Origin: Candidatus Faecalibacterium faecipullorum
GTDB lineage: Bacteria; Bacillota; Clostridia; Oscillospirales; Ruminococcaceae
NCBI GenBank assembly: GCA_019118985.1
Contig: DWXX01000071.1
Location: forward strand, 1 to 10,023
DNA: 10,023 bases
Direction: 5' to 3'
Shown piece after piece: positions 1 to 7,290 of the stretch. A program made the translations under genes and the position numbers. The notes beneath the pieces are model-generated. The model was not told where the DNA came from, made no database searches, and saw nothing but the letters and a program-made list of their open reading frames with translations. Position 1 is the stretch's first letter. Each line of letters begins with the position of its first letter.

Positions 1-1725
1 AAGGACAGCGCCATCAACGACGAGATCGACCGCCTGCGCCATTCGGCGACGGCGGCTTTGTCTGAGCGGCGGGACGTCATCATCGTGGCGTCGGTGTCCT
101 GCATCTACTCGCTGGGCGACCCCATCGACTACCGCAGCATGGTCATCAGCCTGCGCCCCGGCATGGAGCTGGGCCGCGACGAGCTGTGCCGCCGGCTGGT
201 CGATTTGCAGTACGAGCGCAACGACATCAACTTCGTCCGCAACAAGTTCCGGGTGCGGGGGGACACGGTGGACATCTACCTGGCCTATATGAGCGAAATG
301 GCCATCAGGGTGGAGTTCTTCGGCGACGAGGTGGACCGCATCACCGAGTTCAACCCCGTCACCGGCGCAAAGCAGAACGTGGTGCGCCATGTGGCCATCT
401 TCCCGGCCAGCCACTACATCGTCAGCGCCGAAAAGAAGGCCGCCGCCATCGAGAAGATACGCGCCGAGTGCGACGAGCAGGTCAAACAGTTCACCGCCGC
501 CGGCAAGCTGATCGAGGCGCAGCGGATCGCCCAGCGGACAAACTACGACATCGAGATGCTCAGCGAGGTGGGCGTCTGCAAGGGGATCGAGAACTACTCG
601 GCGGTGCTGTCGGGGCGGGCGCCGGGCAGCATGCCCACCACCCTGCTGGACTACTTCCCCGACGACTTTCTGCTCTTTGTGGACGAGAGTCACGTCACCC
701 TGCCGCAGGTGCGGGCGATGTACGGCGGGGACTACGCCCGCAAAAAGACCCTGGTGGAGTACGGCTTCCGCCTGCCCTCCGCCTTTGACAACCGCCCCCT
801 CAAGTTCGAGGAGGTGGAGTCAAAGCTCAACCAGACCATCTTCGTCTCGGCCACCCCCGGCCCCTATGAGCAGGCCCACAGCACCCAGGTGGCCCAGCAG
901 GTCATCCGGCCCACCGGGCTGCTGGACCCGCCCATCTCGGTCCGCCCGGTGGAAGGGCAGGTCACCGACCTGCTGGGCGAGATCAACGCCCGGGTCGAGC
1001 GGAACGAGCGGGTCCTCGTCACCACCCTGACCAAGAAGATGGCCGAGGACCTGACCGACTACCTGACCGACCAGGGGGTCAAGGTCAAGTATATGCACCA
1101 CGAGGTGGACACCTTTGAGCGGATGGAACTGATCCGCGACCTGCGCACCGGCGCCATCGACGTCATCGTCGGCATCAACCTGCTGCGGGAGGGCCTGGAC
1201 CTGCCCGAAGTCAGCCTGGTGGCCATCCTGGACGCCGACAAGGAGGGCTTCCTGCGCAGCGAGACCAGCCTGATCCAGACCATCGGCCGGGCGGCCCGCA
1301 ACGCCGGGGGGCTGGTCATCATGTACGCCGACACCGTCACCGACAGCATGGAGCGGGCCATCACCGAGACAGAGCGCCGCCGCGCCATCCAGATGGCCTA
1401 CAACGAGGCCCACGGCATCACCCCCAGGACCATCGTCAAGGAGATACGCGGCGCCATCGAGATCAGCGACAAGGCCGAGAACGCCAAGGCCGGCACCCGC
1501 CGGATGGGCAAGAAGGAGCGGGAGGCCGCCATCGAGCGGCTGACGCGGGAGATGAAGGAGGCGGCAAAGCTGCTGCAGTTCGAGCACGCAGCCTTCCTGC
1601 GGGATCAGATCGACCGGCTGCGCCGGGGCGAGGACCCCACCGTCGACTCGGACGCCGAGGCCGAGCGCCGCCAGAACCACGCACAGACACAGAGAAAAGG
1701 AAGAAAGTACTTTGGCAAACGATAA
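1..1725 (+). CDS. uvrB: UvrABC excinuclease subunit B (5'-truncated by window edge)
   Basis: UvrB is the DNA-damage verification helicase of nucleotide excision repair; UvrA loads it on damaged DNA and it recruits UvrC for incision. The frame is open from base 1, so the gene begins upstream: by comparison with the ~660-675 aa family, roughly the first 110 residues (Walker A and the damage-probing beta-hairpin) are missing. The TTG at 58 lies inside conserved UvrB sequence and is not the start. Visible motifs are helicase motif II (DESH, bases 682-693), the SATPG motif III (near 850), motif IV (TTLTKKMAEDL, near 1020), motif V (GINLLREGLDLPEV, near 1171), motif VI (QTIGRAARN, 1276-1302), and a C-terminal UVR helical pair (about 1531-1623) that binds UvrA and UvrC. 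A basic tail follows. The last 14 bases overlap uvrA, suggesting translational coupling. Identity is certain from the motif order; the promoter and any LexA site lie outside the window. Confidence 0.98.
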   Translation, partial: KDSAINDEIDRLRHSATAALSERRDVIIVASVSCIYSLGDPIDYRSMVISLRPGMELGRDELCRRLVDLQYERNDINFVRNKFRVRGDTVDIYLAYMSEMAIRVEFFGDEVDRITEFNPVTGAKQNVVRHVAIFPASHYIVSAEKKAAAIEKIRAECDEQVKQFTAAGKLIEAQRIAQRTNYDIEMLSEVGVCKGIENYSAVLSGRAPGSMPTTLLDYFPDDFLLFVDESHVTLPQVRAMYGGDYARKKTLVEYGFRLPSAFDNRPLKFEEVESKLNQTIFVSATPGPYEQAHSTQVAQQVIRPTGLLDPPISVRPVEGQVTDLLGEINARVERNERVLVTTLTKKMAEDLTDYLTDQGVKVKYMHHEVDTFERMELIRDLRTGAIDVIVGINLLREGLDLPEVSLVAILDADKEGFLRSETSLIQTIGRAARNAGGLVIMYADTVTDSMERAITETERRRAIQMAYNEAHGITPRTIVKEIRGAIEISDKAENAKAGTRRMGKKEREAAIERLTREMKEAAKLLQFEHAAFLRDQIDRLRRGEDPTVDSDAEAERRQNHAQTQRKGRKYFGKR

Positions 1726-4597
1726 GATCGTCATCAAGGGCGCGCGGGAGCACAACCTGAAAAACGTCAGCCTGACCCTCCCGCGGGAAAAGTTCATCGT
1801 TATGACCGGGCTGTCGGGGTCGGGCAAGTCGAGCCTGGCTTTCGACACCATCTACGCCGACGGCCAGCGCCGCTATGTCGAGAGCCTGTCCAGCTACGCC
1901 CGGATGTTTTTGGGGCGGATGGACAAGCCCGACGTCGACGAGATCACCGGGCTGTCGCCGGCCATCTCCATCGACCAGAAGACCACCAGCCACAACCCCC
2001 GCTCGACGGTGGGGACGGTGACCGAGATCTACGACTACCTGCGGCTGCTCTTTGCCCGGGTGGGGGTGCCCCACTGCCCGGTCTGCGGCCGGGTGATCAG
2101 CCAGCAGAGCGTGGACGAGATGGTGGATGCCGTCCTCAAGCTGGAGGAGGGGACACGCTTCCAGGTATTGGCGCCGGTGGTCCGCCAGCGCAAGGGCACC
2201 CAGCAGAAAGAGCTGGACGCCGCCCGCCGCGCCGGCTACACCCGGGTCAAGGTGGACGGCAGCCTCTACGACCTGGACGAGGAGATCACCCTGGAAAAGA
2301 ACATCAAGCACACCGTCGAGGTGGTGGTGGACCGGCTGGTCATCCGCAAGGGGGTGCGCAGCCGCCTGGCCGACAGCCTGGAGACCGCCCTTGCCCTGAC
2401 CGGCGGGGTGGCCGAGGTGGAGGTGATCGGGGGCGAGGTGATGACCTTCAGCCAGAACTTCGCCTGCCCTGAGCACGGGGTGTCCATCAGCGAGCTGACC
2501 CCGCGGCTGTTCTCCTTCAACAACCCCCAGGGCGCCTGCGACAAGTGCACCGGCCTCGGCATCTTTATGAAGGTGGACGAGGACCGCATCATCCCCAACC
2601 GCAGCCTCTCCATCCGGGAGGGGGCCATCAAAGCCAGCGGCTGGTACTACGCCGAGGGCTCGGTCAGCGAGATGTACTACATCGCGCTGGGCAAACGGTA
2701 CGGCTTCACCCTCGACACCCCCATCAAGGAGATGAGCGCCGAGGCGCGCAACGCCCTTCTCTACGGCACCAACGGCGAAAAGCTGGAGCTGCACCGCACC
2801 AACGAGTTCGGCAGCGGCAAGTACTACGGCGAGTTCGAGGGGATCGTCGAAAACCTCGAGCGCCGCTTCCGCGAGTCGAACAGCGAGTGGGTCAAAGAGG
2901 AGATCGCCGGGGTGATGTCGGGGGTCAAGTGCCCCGCCTGCAAGGGGCAGCGGCTCAAGCCGGTGGTGCTGGCGGTGACGGTGGGGGGCGTCAACATCAG
3001 CCAGTTCTGCGAGATGTCCATCCGGGAGGAGCTGGACTTCATCCGCGCCGCCGAGGCGGGGCAGGGCAAAGAGCCCCTGACCGAAAAGCAGCGGCAGATC
3101 GGCGGACAGATCCTGAAGGAGATACGCACCCGGCTGGAATTTCTGCAGAGCGTCGGCCTGGACTACCTCACCCTCGCCCGGTCGGCGGGGACCCTCTCGG
3201 GCGGGGAGAGCCAGCGCATCCGGCTGACCACCCAGATCGGCAGCGCCCTGTCGGGGGTGCTGTACGTGCTGGACGAGCCCTCCATCGGGCTGCACCAGCG
3301 GGACAACGACAAGCTGATTGCCACACTCAAGCACCTGCGTGACCTGGGCAACACCGTCATCGTGGTGGAGCACGACGAGGATACCATCCGCGCCGCCGAC
3401 TACATCGTGGACGTCGGCCCGGGGGCGGGGGTGCACGGCGGCGAGATCGTGGCCGCCGGCAAGGTCAAGGACATCTGCAAAGCCAAACGCAGCATCACCG
3501 GCGACTATCTGGCGGGGCGCAGGCGGATCGAGGTGCCCGCTGCCCGCCGCCCCGGCAGCGGCCGCTGCCTGCGGGTCAGCGGCGCGCGGGAGAATAACCT
3601 GCAGGACATCACCGTCGACTTCCCCCTCGGCACCTTCACCTGCGTGACCGGCATCTCGGGCTCGGGCAAGTCCAGCCTTGTCAACGAGATATTGTACAAG
3701 ACCCTGGCGGGGGAGCTGAACGGCGCCCGCACCCGCCCGGGCCGCAGCGACGGGGTGGAAGGGCTGGCATACGTCGACAAGGTCATCGGCATCGACCAGC
3801 AGCCCATCGGGCGGACCCCGCGCTCCAACCCCGCCACCTACACCGGGGTGTTCAACGACATCCGGGCCGTCTTTGCCCAGACCCAGGACGCCAAGATGCG
3901 GGGGTACGGCCCCGGGCGGTTCAGCTTCAACGTCAAGGGCGGCCGGTGCGAAGCCTGCGAGGGCAACGGCATTTTGCAGATCGAGATGCACTTCCTGCCC
4001 GACGTCTACGTCCCCTGCGAGGTGTGCAAGGGCGCCCGCTACAACCGCGAGACTTTGGAGGTCAAGTATAAGGAAAAGACCATCGCCGACGTGCTGAACA
4101 TGACGGTGGAGGAGGCCGTGGTCTTTTTTGCCAACCAGCCCAAGATCGCCCGCAAGCTGCAGACGCTTCTGGACGTCGGGCTGGGGTACGTCACGCTGGG
4201 GCAGAGCGCCACCACCCTCTCGGGGGGCGAGGCGCAGCGGGTCAAGCTGGCCAACGAGCTGGCCCGCCGCTCGACCGGCAAGACGGTCTATATCCTGGAC
4301 GAGCCCACCACCGGGCTGCACATCGCCGACGTCCACCGCCTGATCGAGGTGCTGCAGAAGCTGGTGGACGCCGGCAACACCGTCATCGTCATCGAGCACA
4401 ACCTCGACCTCATCAAGTGCGCCGACTATATCATCGACCTGGGCCCCGAGGGGGGCAGCGCCGGCGGGCGGGTGATCGCCGCGGGCACCCCCGAACAGGT
4501 GGCCGAAACCCCCGGCAGCTTTACCGGGCAGTACCTGCGCCCCCTGCTCGAGCAGGACAGACAGGCCCGCGCCGCCGAAAAACCTGCAGAAAAATAA
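1712..4597 (+). CDS. uvrA: UvrABC excinuclease subunit A, damage-scanning ABC ATPase
   Basis: UvrA is the dimeric, zinc-containing ABC ATPase that finds bulky DNA lesions and hands them to UvrB. The 961 aa length fits the family (about 940-960). Start is TTG, 11 bases after an AAAAGG ribosome site (1695-1700) inside uvrB; the first in-frame ATG (residue 31) would remove the conserved KGAREHNLKN segment, so it is rejected. First ABC half: Walker A at residues 33-41 (GLSGSGKSS), signature LSGGESQ at 495-501, Walker B Asp521-Glu522. Second half: Walker A 647-655, signature LSGGEAQ 836-842, Walker B Asp863-Glu864. Zinc modules: Cys122/Cys125 with Cys407/Cys410; Cys252/His255 with Cys276/Cys279; Cys746/Cys749 with Cys769/Cys772. 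The second module has CPEHG where many UvrAs have CxxC, so one ligand is probably His. No terminator is visible between the stop and the tRNA promoter, so transcripts probably run into the tRNA unit and end at 4790. Confidence 0.99.
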   Translation: MANDKIVIKGAREHNLKNVSLTLPREKFIVMTGLSGSGKSSLAFDTIYADGQRRYVESLSSYARMFLGRMDKPDVDEITGLSPAISIDQKTTSHNPRSTVGTVTEIYDYLRLLFARVGVPHCPVCGRVISQQSVDEMVDAVLKLEEGTRFQVLAPVVRQRKGTQQKELDAARRAGYTRVKVDGSLYDLDEEITLEKNIKHTVEVVVDRLVIRKGVRSRLADSLETALALTGGVAEVEVIGGEVMTFSQNFACPEHGVSISELTPRLFSFNNPQGACDKCTGLGIFMKVDEDRIIPNRSLSIREGAIKASGWYYAEGSVSEMYYIALGKRYGFTLDTPIKEMSAEARNALLYGTNGEKLELHRTNEFGSGKYYGEFEGIVENLERRFRESNSEWVKEEIAGVMSGVKCPACKGQRLKPVVLAVTVGGVNISQFCEMSIREELDFIRAAEAGQGKEPLTEKQRQIGGQILKEIRTRLEFLQSVGLDYLTLARSAGTLSGGESQRIRLTTQIGSALSGVLYVLDEPSIGLHQRDNDKLIATLKHLRDLGNTVIVVEHDEDTIRAADYIVDVGPGAGVHGGEIVAAGKVKDICKAKRSITGDYLAGRRRIEVPAARRPGSGRCLRVSGARENNLQDITVDFPLGTFTCVTGISGSGKSSLVNEILYKTLAGELNGARTRPGRSDGVEGLAYVDKVIGIDQQPIGRTPRSNPATYTGVFNDIRAVFAQTQDAKMRGYGPGRFSFNVKGGRCEACEGNGILQIEMHFLPDVYVPCEVCKGARYNRETLEVKYKEKTIADVLNMTVEEAVVFFANQPKIARKLQTLLDVGLGYVTLGQSATTLSGGEAQRVKLANELARRSTGKTVYILDEPTTGLHIADVHRLIEVLQKLVDAGNTVIVIEHNLDLIKCADYIIDLGPEGGSAGGRVIAAGTPEQVAETPGSFTGQYLRPLLEQDRQARAAEKPAEK

Positions 4598-4606
4598 AAA
4601 AAGAGG

Positions 4607-4635
4607 TTGACAGCGGCCCCCTTTGTGAGTATAAT
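4607..4635 (+). promoter_or_regulatory. Consensus sigma-A promoter for the tRNA-Pro gene
   Basis: The -35 box TTGACA (4607-4612) and -10 box TATAAT (4630-4635) both match consensus exactly, with the optimal 17-base spacer. The start should fall near 4642, giving a leader of about 37 bases before the tRNA. That leader (4646-4672) can fold with GCCCGC (4646-4651) paired to GCGGGC (4667-4672) and CCC (4652-4654) to GGG (4663-4665), which could help 5' processing. The promoter begins 9 bases after the uvrA stop codon. Confidence 0.93.
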
Positions 4636-4678
4636 ACTATTCGTCGCCCGCCCCGCACTGCAGGGCGCGGGCCGATGA

Positions 4679-4756
4679 CCGGGTGTAGCGCAGTTTTGGT
4701 AGCGCGCTTGAATGGGGTTCAAGAGGCCGTGAGTTCGATTCTCGCCACTCGGACCA
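4679..4756 (+). tRNA. tRNA-Pro, anticodon GGG
   Basis: A complete cloverleaf of 78 nt with encoded CCA. Acceptor stem CCGGGTG pairs with CACTCGG (one G-U). The D stem GCGC/GCGC encloses an AG...GG...A loop. Anticodon stem CTTGA/TCAAG holds loop ATGGGGT, so the anticodon is GGG at 4714-4716, followed by G37. The T stem GTGAG/CTCGC has a TTCGATT loop. C1-G72, A73, G35 and G36 match known prolyl-tRNA synthetase identity elements in E. coli. It reads CCC and CCU; CCC is plainly the main proline codon in the neighbouring genes. It is a single tRNA gene, not part of an array, and no integrase or attachment-site duplication is visible beside it. Confidence 0.97.
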
Positions 4757-4759
4757 AAA

Positions 4760-4790
4760 GACCGTCAGCAAAAGCTGGCGGTCTTTTTTT
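4760..4790 (+). terminator. Intrinsic terminator after tRNA-Pro
   Basis: A 10-bp stem, GACCGTCAGC (4760-4769) with GCTGGCGGTC (4774-4783) and one T-G wobble, has an AAAA loop and is followed by seven T (4784-4790). It starts three bases after the tRNA CCA end. It would also end any transcript reading through from uvrBA. Confidence 0.95.
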
Positions 4791-4918
4791 GTCTGCCGGG
4801 AGCTGTCAAGGGGCCGGGATGGAGAAAAAACTGTCAAAATACTATGCGGACTGCACAAAAACAAAGGTCATACTATGGGCGAATTGCGAAAAGTTGGTGA
4901 AAGTGCCCCGGGCAAGTA
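4791..4918 (+). other. AT-richer intergenic segment with short repeated words
   Basis: No gene is visible in this part of the gap between the tRNA terminator and the C39-like gene. Three short words occur twice in or just past it: CTGTCAA at 4803-4809 and 4831-4837, ATACTATG at 4839-4846 and 4870-4877, and AAGGTCATAC at 4864-4873 and 4949-4958. They could be operator copies upstream of the promoter at 4919, but each is short enough that chance is not excluded. Confidence 0.3.
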
Positions 4919-4948
4919 TTTACAAAATGGTAACAGCTGGGCTACAAT
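4919..4948 (+). promoter_or_regulatory. Sigma-A-type promoter for the C39-like gene
   Basis: TTTACA (4919-4924) and TACAAT (4943-4948) are each one base from consensus, with an 18-base spacer. Transcription would start near 4955, leaving about 32 bases of leader with the GGAAG ribosome site at 4974-4978. Confidence 0.75.
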
Positions 4949-4986
4949 AAGGTCATACATCCTGCATCGGAAGGGAAGAGAGAAGG

Positions 4987-6012
4987 TTGGAGACACGAAG
5001 AGCCCTGCTGCGCCGCGCCGCAGCGTTGGTGATGGCCGTTTTCCTGCTGGCGCCCTGTATGCCCCGGGCGCTGGCGGCTGACATGAAGGTGGACGCCGGC
5101 TTCTACCTCAAGCAGAGCCGGGGCGGCACCTGCACCCTGACCGCCGCCGCCATGATGCTGCGCCGCCGCGCCTACATCGACGGGCGGACCGACTGGGTGG
5201 ACGTCACCGAGAACAGCGTCCGCCCCGCCGCGTGGGCGGGCGGGCTCTCCCACAACTTTACATACAAGGCGATGAAGGTGGGCTACGCCACCCTGCCCGC
5301 CGACTATACCGCCAAGACCGAGACGCTGATCGGGCTGCTGGCCGCCCACCCCGAGGGGATCGTCCTCTACGACCGGCGGCAGCCCCACGCCATCCTGCTG
5401 ACCGACTACACCAACGGCGTGTTCTACTGCGCCGACCCCGCCGGCAACATCGCGGCCGGGCGGGTGCCCATCTCCAGCGCCAGCGTGTCGGTGGCGGGGG
5501 CGTCCTGCTACTGGTACATCGCCGAGGACCGGAACGCCGCGGCGGGCGCCTCCCAGACAGGGGAGCTGCAGCTGGCCGGGGTGACCTACCCCGTCAACAT
5601 CCAGGCGGGCTGCGGCCTGCCCCTCAACGGGATGGTGGCGGCGTCGGAGGGCAGCACCCTGGCCGAGGTGGTGGTCCTGATCGAGGACGCCGCCGGCAAC
5701 ACCGTCATGAGCGCCCCCGCCGCCCTGACCGGCGGCGAGGCGAGCTGGTCGCTGCAGGAGGCGGACAGCGCCATCCGCTTCGGCGAGCTGCCGATGGGCA
5801 ATTACACCTACCTCATCATCGCCGAGGACGCCGCCGGCGGCAGCCTCTGCTTTGAAAGCCCCTTCACGGTATCGGGGGCGCCGGCCGCGGACGGCTGCTA
5901 CTGGTCGGTGCAGGACCCCGAGGGGGTCATGCTGCAGGACGAGCCCGCCCCCGCAGAGGAGGAGCCCACCTTCGGCGAGCAGCTGGCCGGCTGGCTGGCC
6001 GGGCTGTTCTGA
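4987..6012 (+). CDS. Secreted C39-like (papain-fold) peptidase-like protein
   Basis: The 341 aa product has a classic signal peptide: basic METRRALLRR, a hydrophobic core to about residue 27, and an ALA-A/D site with cleavage after residue 30 or 31. The mature N-terminal half looks like a peptidase C39-like domain: Gln43 sits six residues before Cys49 (QSRGGTC), followed by a helix, then His134 in a hydrophobic strand (PHAILLTDY) and Asp150 in YCADPAG. This is the expected Gln/Cys/His/Asp arrangement of papain-fold enzymes. Residues about 190-295 are beta-rich and resemble an Ig-like sandwich; the tail (about 310-341) is acidic then ends GEQLAGWLAGLF. No sortase motif, choline-binding or SH3 repeat is seen. 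Start is TTG, 8 bases after GGAAG (4974-4978). It is monocistronic, with its own promoter and terminator. Substrate unknown; it could process a peptide or cross-linked wall peptide, or be a binding protein with a retained triad. Confidence 0.8.
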   Translation: METRRALLRRAAALVMAVFLLAPCMPRALAADMKVDAGFYLKQSRGGTCTLTAAAMMLRRRAYIDGRTDWVDVTENSVRPAAWAGGLSHNFTYKAMKVGYATLPADYTAKTETLIGLLAAHPEGIVLYDRRQPHAILLTDYTNGVFYCADPAGNIAAGRVPISSASVSVAGASCYWYIAEDRNAAAGASQTGELQLAGVTYPVNIQAGCGLPLNGMVAASEGSTLAEVVVLIEDAAGNTVMSAPAALTGGEASWSLQEADSAIRFGELPMGNYTYLIIAEDAAGGSLCFESPFTVSGAPAADGCYWSVQDPEGVMLQDEPAPAEEEPTFGEQLAGWLAGLF

Positions 6013-6051
6013 GCGGCCAGCGCCCCCTGCCCGTACCCCCATGCATGACAC

Positions 6052-6082
6052 GGCCCCGGCGTGTTCAAGCGACGCCGGGGCT
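6052..6082 (+). terminator. Hairpin terminator between convergent genes
   Basis: CCCCGGCGT (6054-6062) pairs perfectly with ACGCCGGGG (6072-6080), extended by G-C and G-U pairs to 11 bp, with a 9-base loop. The plus strand continues with a T-rich CTGTTCTGTTT, so it fits termination of the C39-like gene. The minus-strand side has no T run, so use for spoIID is less certain. Confidence 0.75.
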
Positions 6083-6124
6083 GTTCTGTTTGCTGCGCGC
6101 GTTCCGCTGCAGGGGCAAGTGGCC

Positions 6125-7174
6125 CTAACCTTCCAGGCTGGTGCCGGGGAAGTAGTGGGCCAGGATCTCAATCCAGCTTTGGCCGGCCTCGGCCATGGCC
6201 TTGGCCCCCCACTGGCTGAGCCCCACCCCGTGGCCGTAGCCCCGGGTGGTGATGGCAAAGCCGCCGTCCTGCCGGCGGATGTCAAAGCAGGCGCTGCGCA
6301 GGCCGAGGGTGGAGCGCAGGGCGCCCCCCGACACCGTCTGCCCGCAGACCGGCAGGCTGGCCACATAGCCCGAGGCGGTCAGGGCCGGCCTGCCGAACCA
6401 TGCCGCCGGGTCGACCCCCGCGGTGGACAGGCCGAGGGCGGAGGCGAGGGCGGCGCTGACCTGCGCGTCCGAGAGGGTGATGGTCACCTCGTACCCGTCG
6501 GCGGCGCGGTCGGCGCTGCTGTCCACCGGGCGCAGGTAGGGCAGGGGGGCATCCCAGACGTTCTCGCTGGCTTCGGTCATCCCGTTGGAGATGGCAAAGT
6601 AGCTGGCCCCCGCCGGCGCGCCGTCATAGTACAGCACTGCCCCCGCCACCTGGTCCACCAGGGCGGCCAGGCGGGCGTAGTTGGCCTCGTAGTCGGCCCC
6701 CCAGTAGCTGCGCAGCACCGGGCCGGTCAGGCAGCCCTGCCGCCGGGCGGGGTCGACGGTCAGCCAGGGGGCGTCGTCCGCGCCGCGGTGGTCCCGGCAG
6801 TAGAGGATGTAGCTGTGGCAGGCCACAGCCTGGGCCTTGAGGGCTTCGTCCGGCCAGGAGATGGGCATCTCGGCGGCCACCGCCCCGATCAGGTAGTCCC
6901 GCATCGGGAGGGTGAAGTCCTGGCCGGCGCCGCTGTCGTGCAGCAGGACGGTCTCGTCCGGCGCTGCGGTCAGCAGCCCGGCCAGCCCGCCGGGTTCGTC
7001 CGGCTGCGCCGGGGCGCCGGATGTGCCGGAAGCGCCGGAAGCGGCGGAGGCGGCGGGGGACGCGGCCGGCCCGGCGGCCTTGAGGAAGGCGCCGGCCAAC
7101 AGATAGCCCGCCAGCGGCAGCGCGCCGCCCAGCACCAGCAGGGCGGCACAGAGGAGTGCGACGGCTTTTTTCAC
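6125..7174 (-). CDS. spoIID: SpoIID-type peptidoglycan lytic transglycosylase
   Basis: SpoIID cleaves denuded glycan strands during engulfment of the forespore, working with SpoIIP and SpoIIM at the septal membrane; the wider SpoIID/LytB family also includes non-sporulation members. The 349 aa length matches B. subtilis SpoIID (about 340). Residues 1-30 are a basic-then-hydrophobic signal anchor, followed by an Ala/Ser/Pro linker (about 33-58). The SpoIID domain starts near 90: the DYLIGAVAAEMP segment contains Glu102, equivalent to the family's catalytic Glu, followed by EALKAQAVACHSY. The C-terminal hallmark GYGHGVGLSQWGA (residues 312-324) ends with an HYFPGT segment. I chose the GTG at 7174 because AAAGGAGG (plus 7185-7192) lies 10 bases upstream and the signal peptide begins there; the same frame remains open far upstream, but that sequence is antisense to gltA. 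spoIIP and spoIIM are not in the window, and the gene converges on the C39-like gene. Confidence 0.93.
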   Translation of the reverse strand: MKKAVALLCAALLVLGGALPLAGYLLAGAFLKAAGPAASPAASAASGASGTSGAPAQPDEPGGLAGLLTAAPDETVLLHDSGAGQDFTLPMRDYLIGAVAAEMPISWPDEALKAQAVACHSYILYCRDHRGADDAPWLTVDPARRQGCLTGPVLRSYWGADYEANYARLAALVDQVAGAVLYYDGAPAGASYFAISNGMTEASENVWDAPLPYLRPVDSSADRAADGYEVTITLSDAQVSAALASALGLSTAGVDPAAWFGRPALTASGYVASLPVCGQTVSGGALRSTLGLRSACFDIRRQDGGFAITTRGYGHGVGLSQWGAKAMAEAGQSWIEILAHYFPGTSLEG

Positions 7175-7224
7175 GGCGGATGGGCCTCCTTTGGGTGGTG
7201 TCGGGTGGGGGTGGGCACGCACCC

Positions 7225-7230
7225 AGTATA
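7225..7230 (-). promoter_or_regulatory. Possible -10 box for spoIID
   Basis: On the minus strand this reads TATACT, about 50 bases before the GTG, inside a small inverted repeat (CCCAG at 7222-7226, CTGGG at 7233-7237). No acceptable -35 box lies 16-18 bases upstream. The B. subtilis gene uses sigma-E, and I do not see a convincing sigma-E promoter here, so this is only a candidate. Confidence 0.25.
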
Positions 7231-7290
7231 CCCTGGGCCCCGCGCGGGAAAGGGCGAAGGCCGCCGCCCGGCCCCGCCCCGCGTTGCGCC

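Noticed and set aside
820..1851. 343-codon minus-strand frame over the uvrB end
   Set aside because: It is antisense to conserved UvrB motifs V and VI, has low-complexity composition and no ribosome site of note.
1463..4399. 978-codon open frame antisense to uvrA
   Set aside because: Its protein is a low-complexity run rich in Gly, Val, Leu, Asp and His with no domain, and the opposite strand is unmistakable UvrA. Long antisense frames are expected where sense codons end in G or C.
4543..4556. Perfect 14-base palindrome centred on CTCGAG near the uvrA end
   Set aside because: It lies in coding sequence with no T run after it. A palindrome of this size is expected about once per window by chance.
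4679..4756. tRNA gene as an integration site for a mobile element
   Set aside because: No integrase, excisionase or repeated tRNA 3' end is visible downstream, and the next gene has ordinary GC-rich codon use.
4417..4950. Plus-strand frame spanning the uvrA end, tRNA and terminator
   Set aside because: It reads through uvrA in another frame, a perfect promoter, a complete tRNA and a terminator, so it cannot be a real protein gene.
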